From positions 27,652,001-27,716,000 of the forward strand of contig OX467082.1 in assembly GCA_950106755.1 (NCBI GenBank): a DNA stretch of 64,000 bases, written 5' to 3'. The stretch is from Climacium dendroides. Its lineage: Eukaryota > Streptophyta > Bryopsida > Hypnales > Climaciaceae. The notes beneath the pieces were generated by a model. That model did not search any database and had not been told where the DNA came from. It saw only the letters and a program-made list of their open reading frames with translations. Position numbers and translations under genes: made by a program. Positions 34,460 through 47,305 of the stretch are shown here, piece after piece (position 1 is the first letter of the stretch; every line of letters starts with the position of its first letter).

Positions 34460-37008
34460 AGAGACAGTGTTAAGAGAAACCAAAAAAATACGTATAAGAA
34501 CTTTCTTATACAAACTTCCTCAAACTTCCTCAAATGTAAAGCTTTTCTCAATGCAAAGCCTCCCACCGTATGTGCAGATTGCAGGGCCCTCCAAACCACA
34601 GGCTGGCCGCGCCGCGGGAAGCTTAAAAAAAGTCTCAAGTAAGTCCAGAGTCTTCCGAACCAAGTCCCTGGACAGAGATGGGGAGTCTTTATGGACGAAG
34701 ACTTGGTCCTCAAGACGCGGTATGGTGCAGAGAGGGTTGGTGCAGAGGAAGGCAGAGCTTCGTCGAAGCCCAACTGAAGCGAGAGATGGGCTGCGATCTC
34801 ATTATCAACATCGTTGTCTCACCATGCTTGGTCTTCGTCGTCGTCTTCGTCGTCTTCAATGTCAGCACCAGTTTGAAGGAGCATTGGTGCATTGGTGCAT
34901 GCCTCTGCCCACGCGCTTGCTTGCCCCACCACCATCAGTAGACGTAGCCCCTGCACTGTACCTGCCATTCTCGGAATATAAAAATATCACTACTGTTCAT
35001 TGCTGCTGCATCTGCTAATTTTATGATATAGGTGCTGCCGTTGTTTCCGTTCTCGACTCCGCAGTGCATGCTCCTCCTGCCTAAGTTACTTCTTGCATTT
35101 CTCACGAATGTTAGACGAGTTGCCAGAGGAAGACGACTTGCAAGAGGAAGACGAGTTTTGCGCTAGAGAGTGTTTACCTTACAACCTCGGCGTCTGTTAC
35201 CTGGCTTCTTCAATGCATTTGAAGCGGTGTTGAGAACAGAGGATTAGGATTTATTTTTTCATTTTTCATTTTTTTCGTTTGAATTTCCAGTTGTTGCTTC
35301 ACTTGGAGCTTCGTCGAGTGAGGGAAGAGGAAGGAAGGAACGGAAAAGGAGACGCGGAGAATACGAGGCTTTGGTGAGGTGGAAACAGGGGAGCGAGCGT
35401 AGGCGTGTGTGCGTGTGTGTGTTTTGCGCGTTTTTGATTGGTTTGGGAGGTTTGATTGCGAGTTCGGCGGTCGGGGGGTTTAGTATTGGAATTTGCGGTG
35501 GAATTTGCTTTATTTTCTCTTTTTCCTTTTGATATCAATGTATTGTAACGACAGAGGAGGTATTGATTGATCGAGTGTTGGTAGAATTGGAGAGAGAGAG
35601 AAGGAAGGAAAGGATCCCGAGCGAGGAGAATATTGTGGATGAGTGCTGTGGTGAACAGACGTCGGCGCGACGGCGACGCGAGAACGGTAGGTGGAGGCAC
35701 TGTGATTGATTTTTGGTGTGTATTGTGGTTTCTTGGTCGGAAAACAGAGGAAGAGGGACGGAAGGTGTGAGAATTTCTTTTGTGACGTTTTCGTCGACAA
35801 TGCGTGTCGGTGGTAAAGATTTCTCGATATTCCTGCATTGCCGCATTGTAGTGGATTCAAGATTTTCGAACGTGAGTGCACTCTTAGGTCCGCAGGGACG
35901 AATGCATGAGAAAGACGAGGGGATATGTAGTGTATTGGCTCAACGTAATTTGCGCTTTTGAATAATAGAAATGCCGGGGACAGAGACGCATTGTTCGTAC
36001 GCCTTTCTACCTGCTCCTCCTAGGACTGCGGATTTAGTGTAGAGTGACGTTTTATCTTCCAGCTGGCACGGAGGACTTTGCCGTCGAGTTGCATTTGTGG
36101 TTATAATGCCACATGTGCACTTAGAGTTCCGTGATTGCAACTGAGGATTTATATTAGCTAGACCTATGCAACTAACCCCCGATCCGGAAGTTTAGGGTGA
36201 CGGCCTCGGTTAGGTTGAGGTCTGCTGGATGTGGTCAAGTTTCGAACCTCAATTAGAAGGGAGAATCGTTTTTTACGAATTCAGCGACGGGGATTATGTC
36301 ACAGCCCCACTATGCCTTAGGAAGAGAGTTGTCGAGTGTTGCCATGAATTTGTCTTTCACGTGAGCTTTGTTGTCTTGATACGCAGGAAGATATGCCTGA
36401 TGTAACTCAGTCTTGCAAGCACGGGTTATAGTTGAGTTTGATGACTTAGAGTAGGGCATGCTTTGTTACCAGGTCTGCCTCTGTGGAGGTCGTGATGGAA
36501 GCAATTTGCGCATTTTATTGTAATATTTGGATTCTTTCACGCAGTTTTCTTCAGAACAATATTCAATCTAGGTTCAGGGGGTTAAGGGGTTTTTATCAGG
36601 GGAGAGGAATAATGAGAAGTTACTTGAGAGGTGCATCGAAATAAGTTGGACACACTTGCTCTACGTTCCGAGGTTCTAGATTCACGTTGGCCAGGATTCC
36701 CGTTAACGTTGGAACAGGATTCACCTTTTCGTGCTTTATTTTACCTGGGTTAGCGTCTCACTGTGCTGCGGGTCTGATTTCTGTAACCTACTTGTATTTT
36801 GCCTACACTGCTTGCACGAGTCTCAGCAGTTCACTAGTTTATTTTGTGACATCCTCTACCTTCATACTCTTTCTGTGAGTTCGATACTGGTTGAAATCTT
36901 TAGTGCTCCTTCTAATTGGATATTTTCAAATGCAGGAACCTTGTGTAAAGAATCCAGAAATCCAGGCTTGGAAAGGACAGTGGATCTTCTTCATTTCCAG
37001 TCATCTCC
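34460..37008 (+). promoter_or_regulatory. Probable promoter and 5' leader of the LPA1-like gene
   Basis: GC content rises here compared with both sides, as expected of a transcribed region next to repeats. It contains no convincing coding frame: ORFs of 60-183 codons on both strands show no motifs. A good 3' splice site (TTTTCAAATGCAG, ending 36,935) starts a short exon that would end with the ATG at 37,009-37,011. The leader is therefore probably spliced. The transcription start cannot be placed; a TATA-like 'aatataaaaatat' is at 34,975. Confidence 0.35.
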
Positions 37009-40000
37009 ATGGTACATAGGTTATTTTATGCTTTTGATATGGATCGCACGAGAACTCTGTTATGTTCGCGTTTTTTGAGTAGATGTGTAGGATTCATTTG
37101 TTCGGGGTCGTTGCATACCTTTAATGTCAGAACACGCAGAATCTGCTCGTATGTTTTAAACCAGATTAATCCCATTTAAGTGCCCTGATTTTGGGATTAG
37201 CGATGTGTTATTGAATCTACCACCAAATTTTGATCTCTTTTATATTGTTACTTGGTGTAGCTCGGGGTCTGTGATTGAATTATATTTATTTCCACTGCTT
37301 TAACCTTCTTGACATGCACTTATTCACTTGTTTGAAATTGTGCAGGTGAAGGCTCAGAAAAACCAGGAGACTCTATTACATCATGTCAATGCAGAAGAAA
37401 CTTCGGTGTTGCAAACGTCGAAGACACTAGAGGGATCAAAAATTCTGTACATTTTGGTCCAAGATGACCCAGAGCCTGAAGCAATGGAAGGGGAGCGGGG
37501 ATCATGTCATCGTTACACTCGACCGCTACTCACAAGTACCCTCCAGCTCATGGGGTGCAAGCTTCGTCATGCCATCAAGGTCTGTACGAACCGGCATCTG
37601 TTTGTTCTAGTTGAATGAAAGGGAAACGATTTTCCTCTTTCACGAGCACTGATTTGGATCCTTTGACAGATTCCTGGCCTATGGCTATTTCATTGCTTGC
37701 ACTGGTGTACTAGGATTACGTCTGGTACTTTCCCTTTGATTACAAACCAGTGTTTGGACTTTAGATGCCGTGTTTTGATGAGGGACAGAGTGATTTAGGT
37801 ATTCAGAGAAGCGATGGTCCATGTTTCTTGCATTTTAATTGTGTTTTTTATGGTACCAGAAACGTGGATTCTTTGTGATTATGTTTTTAATCCTGTCGTA
37901 ATTGTGGAATTTTGAGCCTTGCAGATAAGTGACCGTGTTTTCGAGGTGATCAAAAGTGAGATGCCACCATCGAAACCCAAAAGAGATCGATTTGTAGGTC
38001 TTGCCCCCTTGGCAGATATAGGTACCAAAGAAACCAAGGAATACGACTCAAATGGGTTCAAAGTGAATCCCAAGCCACAGAAGAAGCGGTCGACCGTGAC
38101 CGTCAGCAGGGATAAATTTCTCAACGTAGTGTGCGAAGCTTTGGCACAGTACCAGTACTTGGGTCCCAAACAGCGGACTGACCTCATGGTCGCTTGTCGG
38201 TACGCTCTTCTTACCATCGGACTCTTCTGGGTTCCGCATTTTAAAGGAGACTTTTAGTGTGTTTTGTGAGAGTCTTCTAGCAAGGTCTCAGAGAGAATTG
38301 ATTGGAGGTCTTTGGAAGCTGTTCGGACATCTTTTATGTGGGGAGTACAATGCAGAAGTTTCTTCAGATCTTCTTTTGTTCTTCTCTGATTGATATTCCA
38401 TTTGTGTGCGCTTCATGAGGTGGCGTACTTGGTCTTGGGTTGTTGCCAGGATTCGAGAAAGAAAGGAATCCTTCACAGTTCTACTCTGTGGGACAAGTGG
38501 CTGCGGGAAGTCCACGCTGGCTTCTTTACTCGTAATACTCCCATCTCATTATTTTTTACCGGGCCAGTGACTTGCATTGTCAATTCCTTGGAAATATGTC
38601 TTTTGGGCACAACTCAATTTTATGCGATGTGCAGGGACATCGGCTTGGAGTCACTACTGTGGTGTCTACGGACTCTGTTCGACACATGATGCGAGGATTT
38701 GTCAGCGAGCAGGAAAATCCACTGCTATGGTCTTCAACCTACCATGCGGGAGAGTTTCTGGACCAGGAGGCTGTGTCAGAAGCGTACTACAGAAAGAAAG
38801 AAGGCAAGCAGGGAACCCTGCACATCTGCACACCATCAACGGGTTCCTTAACTCCCAGTGATTCAGGTAGCCTTACAGAACTAGACCTTAAAAACGCCGT
38901 AAGCACTGGAATTGGTTCTAGCAGCAGTGACAATGTTTCGATCAACAACGGGCATGGTTCTACCAGCAATGAGAATGGTTTCACCAGCAACGGAAATGGT
39001 TTCAACAACAATGAAAACGGTAACAGCAGCAACGGAAACGGTTACTGCAGCAACGGGAAGGGTAAGGGCGTGCCAGCAGAGGAAATACCTACTTTGAAGC
39101 CCTCTTCGAGTGGGAACTTAGAGAACGGCGAGTGCCTAGTTAGTGCCAAGGTAATGGCAATACAAGGTTTTAAGGCCCAAAGCGAAATGGTGATGGACAG
39201 CCTTGACCGACTTATTACAGGTTGGGAGGGACGAAAGGAGTCCGTTGTTGTGGAGGGCGTCCATCTGAGTCTGAACTTCGTGGTACGAATTGCTAGCTCC
39301 GATATTGTCGAAAGTTTTTTTTATCTTTCATGGATGTGAATGATGCTTTGACTCAAAACTGCATTGCGTGATTATATTCAATTGACAAGGTGATCGTCTT
39401 TGTTGAAACTTACATTAAGGAGTACTTAGAAACCAGTTCTGATTTGCCGGGGGATCTCTGCAGATGGGTTTGATGAAGAAGCATCCATCAATAATACCAT
39501 TCATGATATACATTGCCAATGAAGGTAAACACTTGGAGAGGTTTGCAGTTCGTGCGAAGTACATGACGTTGGATCCGACTAAAAATAAGTATGTGAAGTA
39601 TATACGAAACATAAGAACCATCCAGGACTATCTGTGCAAGCGTGCTGATAAACATCTTGTGCCGAAGATCAACAACACCAATGTAGATAAGAGCGTTGCT
39701 GCCATTCATGCCACTGTTTTCAACTGCTTACGGAAAAGGGAGGATGGTGAAGGGCTGCTAGATTTGAACACAAACACTGTCAAAGTTGTTCACCACGAGT
39801 ATATGAAACAGTACACTTCATCAGCTTTGGGTTCGAAGAGCATGTTTCAATTAATTCAGCGCAAAGGGTCTTCCCGGAATTTGTTGGCCGTTATGAATGA
39901 TGATGGATCAGTGAATAAAGCATGGCCAGTGGAAAGCGAGAAGAAGCTCGAGGCCTCTAGTGTATTTGAACACAAAGTTGTTGGTACTACCCTTTATGGG

Positions 40001-40943
40001 CCCCTGAATGTTGGTTCTTCTGAACCTGTTCGATTGCAGTTTGGAAATCTTGGTTTGAGTGACTGGCAAAATGACAAAGGGACCTCCAGTGACGTCGGAA
40101 GTTCAGCACATAACTCTTACGCGGGTGAGAGTGTTTTGAGGAACGGTGATTTATTCCGATTAGCATCGACTGGCTCTACTGGACGTAAGGAGGTTAGTAT
40201 TTTGTATCAAATCCAAGATTCAAATCTGTCAAAATCTATACAATTATTGCCTTGCAACTCTCCTGTTTGTCGCTTCATTTTACTAACAACTGTATCTGAA
40301 ATGAAGAGTATCCATAGTGGTGAATCCCTGCTAAATTTTGTACTACTTGTTTTGTAGCCCAAGGAAGAAGTAGAAGTTTTAGGGAGTGATGAAGAGTTGG
40401 AGGAAGAGAATGAAGCAGCTCTAAGAGAAGGGGAGACGAGTGGATCTGAGCTGGAGCACCTTGAAGAGAATGACGTAAGCTTTTCAAGCCTTTCCAACTC
40501 CATTCTGTTGTGGTTTGTTGGTTTAAACTTATATCATAGTCTACGACTTTGCACTTCTATCATCATTCTCTTGAAGCAAAATCATTACGTGAGTTCATTG
40601 ATTATTTGTCTCATATGTTTTATGTATACCACAACAGCTTGAAGGGTCTGTGGATGATGGGAGTGGCCGTTCCGAAGGTGAGGATGACTTTGTTGCCAAG
40701 GATGAGGATGATGCGTTCTGGGAGGTTGAAGAAATAAGTCCGGCACCCAAAACTTCTCCTGCAGTTGTTAGCAAAGATAAAAAAGCCCATATGTTACGAT
40801 TGCGATCATTTGACAAAGCAGCTGCAGGTCGTGTTGCACCCGTTTTGCGAAAATCTGCGTCTCACAAGACTCGATCATCGACAAAACGACATTCTCCTAA
40901 ATCGAAATCTATCCAGGCTTGCTTCGCCTCCACTTCTCCATAG
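37009..40943 (+). CDS. LPA1: LPA1-type P-loop NTPase (2-phosphoglycerate kinase-like), eight coding exons
   Basis: Exons: 37,009-37,011, 37,346-37,579, 37,925-38,199, 38,450-38,531, 38,635-39,282, 39,464-40,192, 40,358-40,474, 40,638-40,943. All junctions are GT-AG and keep frame, giving 797 residues. Visible motifs: [16 protein letters not shown] (~60-75); P-loop GTSGCGKST (185-193); [17 protein letters not shown] and WSSTYHAGE after it; [16 protein letters not shown] then [14 protein letters not shown] (~400); [30 protein letters not shown]. Asp/Glu-rich and Ser/Lys-rich parts close the protein. These are hallmarks of plant LOW PHYTIC ACID 1, resembling archaeal 2-phosphoglycerate kinase, whose loss in rice lowers seed phytate; the reaction is unproven. 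Residues ~299-344 are an Asn/Gly/Ser repeat. The start is inferred: exon 2 has no early in-frame ATG, and splicing the upstream ATG to it gives MVKAQKNQ. Confidence 0.9.
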
Positions 40944-41702
40944 TAGCTTAGATCATATAATTCTGTGCGTCAGCTTGGTCTTCTGACTACTGAAGGCGGT
41001 TTTCAGCTTCTAATTTATATGCATTATAGTCAGTTAAAAAGGAATCAGTTTTTGACCTAAACCTCGTGCCATTCAAGTTGTGGCAACAACTGTAGATACG
41101 AATCGGCAAGCACGAGGTACGTGTAAAAATCTCCTCGTTTGATAGCTGGAGTGGTGACATTAATTGATAAGTTCAAGTTTGTGCTGTCCTGCTATGTTTC
41201 TATTGACAAATAAATTGTATTCCACCTTAGACAATCCTCGTTTGTCTTTCATTGTCAAGTCTATTGTATGTTCAGGGGTCTCGTGGCCACCAGAACTGAG
41301 CTTGGAGAACTTTTGCTTAACGAAGTTGATGTCTGGAATGTCAATTGGCTGTTAGATCTACATCTAATGGTATTTCAATTCCATAGTAAAGTTACATGTA
41401 ACCCAATTTTATTCAGGTTCTGTTTTTTTTTAGTTTTAACAAATAGTATTTATTCTCTGTTGTAGTGCTATGTCTTTGCTGTAGTGGATTCTGTACCAGG
41501 AACTAATGCAGATAGAACATGGTAAACTGTACCTTAAAAACTATGATAGAAGAGCAAATATCTTGTCACTGATGCAGAGCATAATTACATCATACATCAT
41601 ACATCATTCTGATGATTGCATTTTGATAACCCTGTGCCCTTGGGGTTAGAGACATTTTAGGAGACACTGTAGATGAAGAGAATCTTGGCATTTTTTTTTT
41701 TT
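40944..41702. other. 3' flank of the LPA1-like gene
   Basis: Probably holds the 3' untranslated region. Composition falls back to AT-rich by 41,500. No further coding exon was seen. Confidence 0.4.
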
Positions 41703-42622
41703 TTAACTCCTAGAGTCCCACTTGGCACTATGGCGTCCAAAATGCAACCTCGGGTAGGTTCATACTCCTCAATATTCATCGTAATTTTTCGAATTTTTTT
41801 GTGAAGCTAGAAAATCACATAAGCTCATGGGAATATAATTTTATTTCAATTGGTGCATGGGAACAAATGTTATGGCACAATTAGCTGAAAACGGTTGAAA
41901 ATGGAGGTCGAAAAATCACAAAAAGTCAAAATTAAATTAAATTTTTTTCTTAAAGTATTACAGTTTTTCTACATGTGAAGTTTTGATTCATTCTATTTGA
42001 ACTAATAATGAGAAAGTTATGGACAATCTTGTTTTATAGGCAATTTAAATATCTTCTTTAAAAAATAATTTATGAATTTATTTTTGAATGCAATTTTTAC
42101 ATTTAAAAAAATAATAATTTGACGGGGTTAAGTATATTTGTTAAAACAATCTCAATTGGGATTATTGTATGTTTCAATTCCATCTTAAAGGTATTAACAA
42201 TTTAATCTTTTTTTCAATCTTACATTTATTTTTATTTAACAATTTTTTAAAGAATGAAAATTAAGTGTGTATTTTTTGAATTTTTTTTTTAGATTTTGAA
42301 CTTAATTTTCCAATATAATAAATTTTTTAAATTCAAAGCGTGTAGTGTAAAAAGTTTCCATGAATGGTGATGAAAGTCATCTAAAATTGTAGGCTAGGAT
42401 TTTTAAAAACTTGTTTTTTCAACTTTGATTGCTAATATCTTTCAATTTGTTTGGTCAAACTTTATGAAATTTTTACTATATGATCTTATAAAAGTCAAGT
42501 ACAAGTTCCTATAGTTAGATTCTAAAATATGTTATTTTTTAGTTTTCTTGAGTAAATGCACCAAAAATAGTAGTTTTGAATGTTTTTTGATGGAAAATTG
42601 GCCTTGGGACTATAGGGGTTAA
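41703..42622. mobile_element. ~920-bp TTAA-ended element, family 1 copy 2
   Basis: Left end TTAACTCCTAGAGTCCCA; right end the complement of TTAACCCCTATAGTCCCAAG. It is collinear with 28,383-29,306 along its whole length. It lies just downstream of the LPA1-like gene. Confidence 0.6.
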
Positions 42623-42975
42623 TATATTGCCTTGAAAGGTTGCAATCTTGGATAAATATAATCTTCATTTTGGGCATTCATGTAAATTTAAAGGATGAAA
42701 ATGGTCTACCTTTTGATTTTGTTTTATGTCCATTGACAAAATCTTGTGCAATTGAGCACCTCACATACATTAAACCCATTTTATACTTTATATGCTACAC
42801 ATCACAATTAATGTTCATTTGGACTAAGGACTAACTTTCATGTGTTGACAAAGTTGGTGAAGGTTTAGGAGTACAATTTGGAAATGAACTTTAACTCCTG
42901 CCTTGTGTTGTTGCTATAGCCAAAACAAGAGTAAAAATAATTATCTAATTTTTTAATTCATCAAAACTTTGAAAT
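42623..42975. other. AT-rich DNA, nothing recognised
   Basis: Short spacer between a TTAA-ended element and an old tandem array. No coding frame of interest. Confidence 0.35.
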
Positions 42976-43600
42976 GCAATAACTTTTACATTGTAGTGTG
43001 AGGTTGTGATCTTGGTACAAATAGAAAGCTTTATGTACAAAGGAGTGCAAAGGGTTTGTTTTATGGCTTTTGGACATGCCATGTGAAAGTTACGGTTTTT
43101 TCAAAATACAAGGTAATTTAATTCAATTTTTAAAATCTATAAATTCTTAAAATCTATAATTTTCACATTGTTGGTCCAAATGTCACAAAACTATTATAAA
43201 TAGGAAGTTTTGTACACAAAGGAATGCAAAGAGTGCAAGGGCTTTATTTCGTGGTGTTTGGACATGTAATGTGCAAATTATGATTTTCTAAAATAATAGG
43301 TAATTTATTTGAATTTTTGGATTCATAAAAACTTTGAAATTCCATGACTTTTGCACTATTTGTCCAAAAGCCACAAAAAAAAGTTTGTGCATCCCTCCTT
43401 GCCAAGAGCTTTTGGTAGTACCAAGATTGATGTTAGAGGCCTCACGGTTGGTTAGATACAAAACAAAACAAAACTTCCAACTTAATTTAAGGTATAGGCC
43501 AATGTGACCTATGGCGTTGCTATATACAAAAGAAAAGTTAATTTTCTAATTTTTTTATTTAAAAATTCCATAACTTTCCCATTGTAGGTCTAAATGCAAC
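42976..43600. repeat. Old degenerate tandem array, related to 31,866-32,690
   Basis: Units with 'ggagtgcaaagggtttg..ttatggc.tttggacatg..atgtgaaagtta' near 43,041 and 43,215. An inverted piece 'tgcatccctccttgccaaga' lies at 43,388. The words match the array at 32 kb but are far more diverged. Confidence 0.45.
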
Positions 43601-45252
43601 TAAGATTGCCATATCTGATGAGTTTAACTGGGCTCATTGATTTCTATGTTGATTTGGTTTTGTGTGTTTCATGGCTACAAGTTGCGTGCATTGTATTTAT
43701 TGTTTGATTTTGAACGTACATTAAACGTACATTAGAGGAGACTGATGGTTCAAGTGATTTCACCATAATAAACAAATAAAGCAAAACAAAACAAACAAAT
43801 AGCCCATCTTAATGGATGGATAAGACAATGGATAGTCTAAATTTTCAAAATTATAAAGATCACAAAATACAACTTAGAATAATAATTTAATAATGATTTT
43901 CAAATAATTTTTGTAAAATATGATTTATAGACCATATCCATACAATTAGATCAATTAGTATAGAAACCAATATCTATCAATAAAATTTGAAGACAAAAAT
44001 TAGAAATTCCTTATAAAATAGATTGTATATTTGTGATTCTCACAAGAATGTTTTTCTTTTTAAGTTCAAAAGTGTTTGAATTCTAACTTTAGCAAATTTT
44101 TTAAGATTTTAGTTTTACTTTTTTATTCAAGTCATTTTTAAAGGGTCATTTTTTGAATTAAAAAAAAATACTTTTTGTTGAACAATAGCATGTTTGCAAA
44201 GTAAAGTCTCTAGAATCTATATTGTACAAATGAAAAAGAAATAAGAAAAGAATCTTTAGAAAAAAGGATGGATAAAAAAAATGCATTTTTGCATGTTCAA
44301 GATGTAATTTCATTCATCCATTTAGACGTTAAAGGACTAAAAAATCCACTTTGGATTTTTTGAGAACTTGGGTAGGCTATGTTGATTTTATAATTTGAAA
44401 TTTTTGCATGATTTTTTTGGGATGAATGTCAATCATCTTAATCTATGTGTGAAGTAGATAGAGTCTTTTTGAACTCAATTTGCAAAATTTATAAATAAAA
44501 ATAAAGCATACCAATTGTTTACTAGAACAATATCACCATTGGGATTAACAATTTTGAATTTTTTAAAAAAGATACTAAAAATTTAGTTTATTCTTTCATT
44601 TAGTACCTCTATATATTCTATATTTTTTTTGAAGATGAATATGAAAGTTTTTTTGACTAAAATTTTTATACATATGTTCTCAATCCATTTTCCAACATAT
44701 AAAGTGCTAAAATGTATAAGTTATGGGACATATATTTTGAAAGACAAACATCGTCTTTGAGAAAGACTAAAACAACGTATACTTTGAAGTTTAGGCATGT
44801 TGAACTTGCAATCACTTGTGACATTTACTTTAAAATTTTAGGAAGATGTACTTGAACAAGTTAACTAAAGGATTTTACAATTAGATTCATTAAAAAATAA
44901 ATATAAATGAAGATTTTAGCCTTGCTTTGGGGACAAGTATTTTGAAGTGGTTATAGGGTTCTAAACATGAAAGAATTTTAGAGGTTAAATTATGATTTTC
45001 AATATTAGAAACAATAAGAAGCTACATTGTAATTGAGTTTGTCTTTATAGCATTGGCACGCTAGTTGATTAAGGTACCTACTCAAGTTTGACTTGACATG
45101 GGGGAATGCAATTGTAGGTGCTTAGTGCAAAAATGCCCCTATTTTGGTATTGAATAGGCCTTAGAATTCTATTGCTAATCACAATCCCTTCACACTTGTA
45201 TGCACGCACGTGCCTCCAGATATGCAAATGGAAAAGACAACCTCCTTGACAT
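43601..45252. other. AT-rich DNA, no gene recognised
   Basis: Long AT-rich stretch with a local 'aaaacaaaacaaacaaa' run at 43,786. No significant frame. Confidence 0.35.
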
Positions 45253-45735
45253 GTAAGGTAAACTTGTCTGATAGGCAAACCATTCATGACAAGCACCTAA
45301 AGAACTACTCATTAGAATCTTATATCAACTCATAATAGACTTTTTCAAATAAATGGGGTTAGGACTACGTTAGGTTGATTTGTGGCTATAATCCATGCCT
45401 TGAGAGATGGTCATGAGTTATTAGTAATTGTTAGAGGAAACTTACACCTTTCTAGTGTAAATTCGTTATAAAAAGTTATTATTTTATTCTTTCATATCAT
45501 GGTCATGTTAGAAAATCTTATAGCCAAGTTAAAATAATGCTGTAATTGCTTGAAATGGTAAGATGACCATTATAGAAACACTTATTGTTGATTTGAGATA
45601 GTCTAGAGATTCTTCTGGACTAATTGGTCAATACACTTCAAAAATCCATAACAAATTCATACCTTTTCTAAAAAATAAAATTTCAATTGCTTCCTTCATT
45701 TCTCACATTTGTCTTTGTATGGGAAAAATTTGATT
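45253..45735 (+). repeat. Dispersed repeat, copy 2 (copy 1 at 20,456)
   Basis: Same word order and orientation as 20,456-20,995, about 75-80% alike by eye. Confidence 0.55.
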
Positions 45736-45795
45736 TTCTTTGCCAATATCAACAGAACAAACCACTCATTCTGGTTGTGCAGGGTTGCTATTGTG

Positions 45796-45840
45796 CGAGC
45801 TTAGAGCAGGAGCCTGTGAGCCTGTGAGCTTGTGAGCGGG
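45796..45840. repeat. Short GAGCYTGTGAGC array next to LTR-E
   Basis: Four imperfect copies of GAGCCTGTGAGC or GAGCTTGTGAGC, the reverse complement of the array at 6,301-6,405. Confidence 0.5.
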
Positions 45841-46354
45841 AAGTATTTTCGATGAAATCTATCATCAAATCTGTATTTGATGGGGGAAAGGTGTGACGAA
45901 CCCATGTGTCGTAGCACAGGGTGAACAATTCCCCTGTTATACTCTCAAAAACCCTCTAGAGCATAACAAAAATGACCCTAAAGATCGAATCCGCGGGATT
46001 CTGTGAAGTAACTAGCTTTATCATACCATTAAGACTTCATCAACATAACAAATCTTGTTTCTGGTTTCAGATCTACTGATTGGAAACACCAAAAACCACC
46101 CGAAAGCTACCAACCGGATCTCTCAACTTCCTATTCTGCTGGTATTCCGGACCGCTAATACACACTCAAATCGAAGATAGGACCAATCCGGTCCGGTTGA
46201 TAACCCTAACCAATCCGTTCCGGTCAGTCCTTTCCTCTCCTTCACTCACATTCGGTTTGATTTAGCCTTTGTTTAACCATCAGAGGGGTCGCCTCTTATA
46301 ATTGAGAGTGGTAGGCCCACCACTCCTTCCGTGACTTATAGTGGCTGAAGACAC

Positions 46355-46525
46355 TAGTAGAAAAAGGGGCTATAAATTACTTGTCTTTTATGACTGCATC
46401 AACAACAATGACTGCACAGTTACTTCAAAATAACTTCAAATGACTTCAAAATGACTATTTTCTAGTCGTTGTTGTTAGTGTAGTCATAAAAGACAAGTAA
46501 TTTATAGCCCCTTTTTCTACTAGTG
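46355..46525. mobile_element. 171-bp CACTA-type MITE in LTR-E
   Basis: Starts CACTAGTAGAAAAAGGGGC and ends in its complement, GCCCCTTTTTCTACTAGTG. The 3-bp duplication AGA flanks both sides (46,352-46,354 and 46,526-46,528), diagnostic of the CACTA superfamily. The interior folds into a long hairpin with 'atgactgca' / 'tgtagtcat' arms and shares 'caacaacaatgactgca' with the MITE at 61,896. Confidence 0.92.
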
Positions 46526-47115
46526 AGACCCACTCTCCTATTCTAACAATTTCCTACTCTTTCTCGGATTCGGTTTGATCCCTCATAGTAGCACATGTAA
46601 GAATCTGGCTACAGGTCACACAAAGATCCCCCGTATGATCCACTCATACTACAACGACCTCGGAGTATATTCTTTTACCCATACGAAGCTAAGCGAACTT
46701 AAGTACACACGTCCGTACCAGCACTAGCTCAAGTGATTCCGTTTTCCCAACAGGATAGTGAGACCTCACAGAAGATCGGACACTCAACTGGATTTTCCAC
46801 CCAGGAGTTTTAGCGCAACTAAGGAATCCCTCCCTATCCGCCTAGCCTAACAACGGCTTTCTTACTCGGAACTTAGTAAACTCAAGAAATGCTGAGGAAC
46901 TGTAAAATACTCAAACTCTTCAACTCACCGCTCACATGCAAGGATAGAGAACACAATACTCAAGGGGAGAACTCACTCCTCAATCTACTCGCGCCTTCCT
47001 AACTCCTCAACATTCCGTTCTGCCAACCTCGGGAAATACAAAACAATGAAAGAGCATAATAGAAAACACAAGAAAATTGGAAGAAGAAGACTCTCAACTC
47101 ACCTCGCGGTGGCTG

Positions 47116-47123
47116 ATTTTATA
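47116..47123 (-). promoter_or_regulatory. Second TATA box of LTR-E
   Basis: TATAAAAT on the minus strand, downstream of the ORF, matching the position of the second boxes in LTR-B, C and F. Confidence 0.4.
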
Positions 47124-47305
47124 CTTAGAAAGAATTTACAATTAAAGCTGGAGATCATGGAAAAGTGCTCGCACGCCGAGCGAAAAATCTGGATCTGATC
47201 CATAAAACTAATTTAGGTTCCAGTTCCGGTCCTAACTAACTTACTAACTAGTTTACTATCTACACAAAAGCTGAAACTAATCCTAACTACTCTCTAGCAG
47301 CTTAA

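Noticed and set aside
34467..35018. 183-codon frame upstream of LPA1
   Set aside because: No motif and mixed composition; it probably lies in the promoter or untranslated leader. Kept only as part of the regulatory region.
35299..35881. Overlapping minus-strand frames of 103-179 codons
   Set aside because: Arg/Thr/Ser/Pro-rich and open in several frames at once, as expected from skewed composition; no conserved motif.
45770..45906. Primer-binding site after the LTR-E end
   Set aside because: No tRNA complement on the minus strand after 45,907, as expected for a 3' LTR followed by host DNA.
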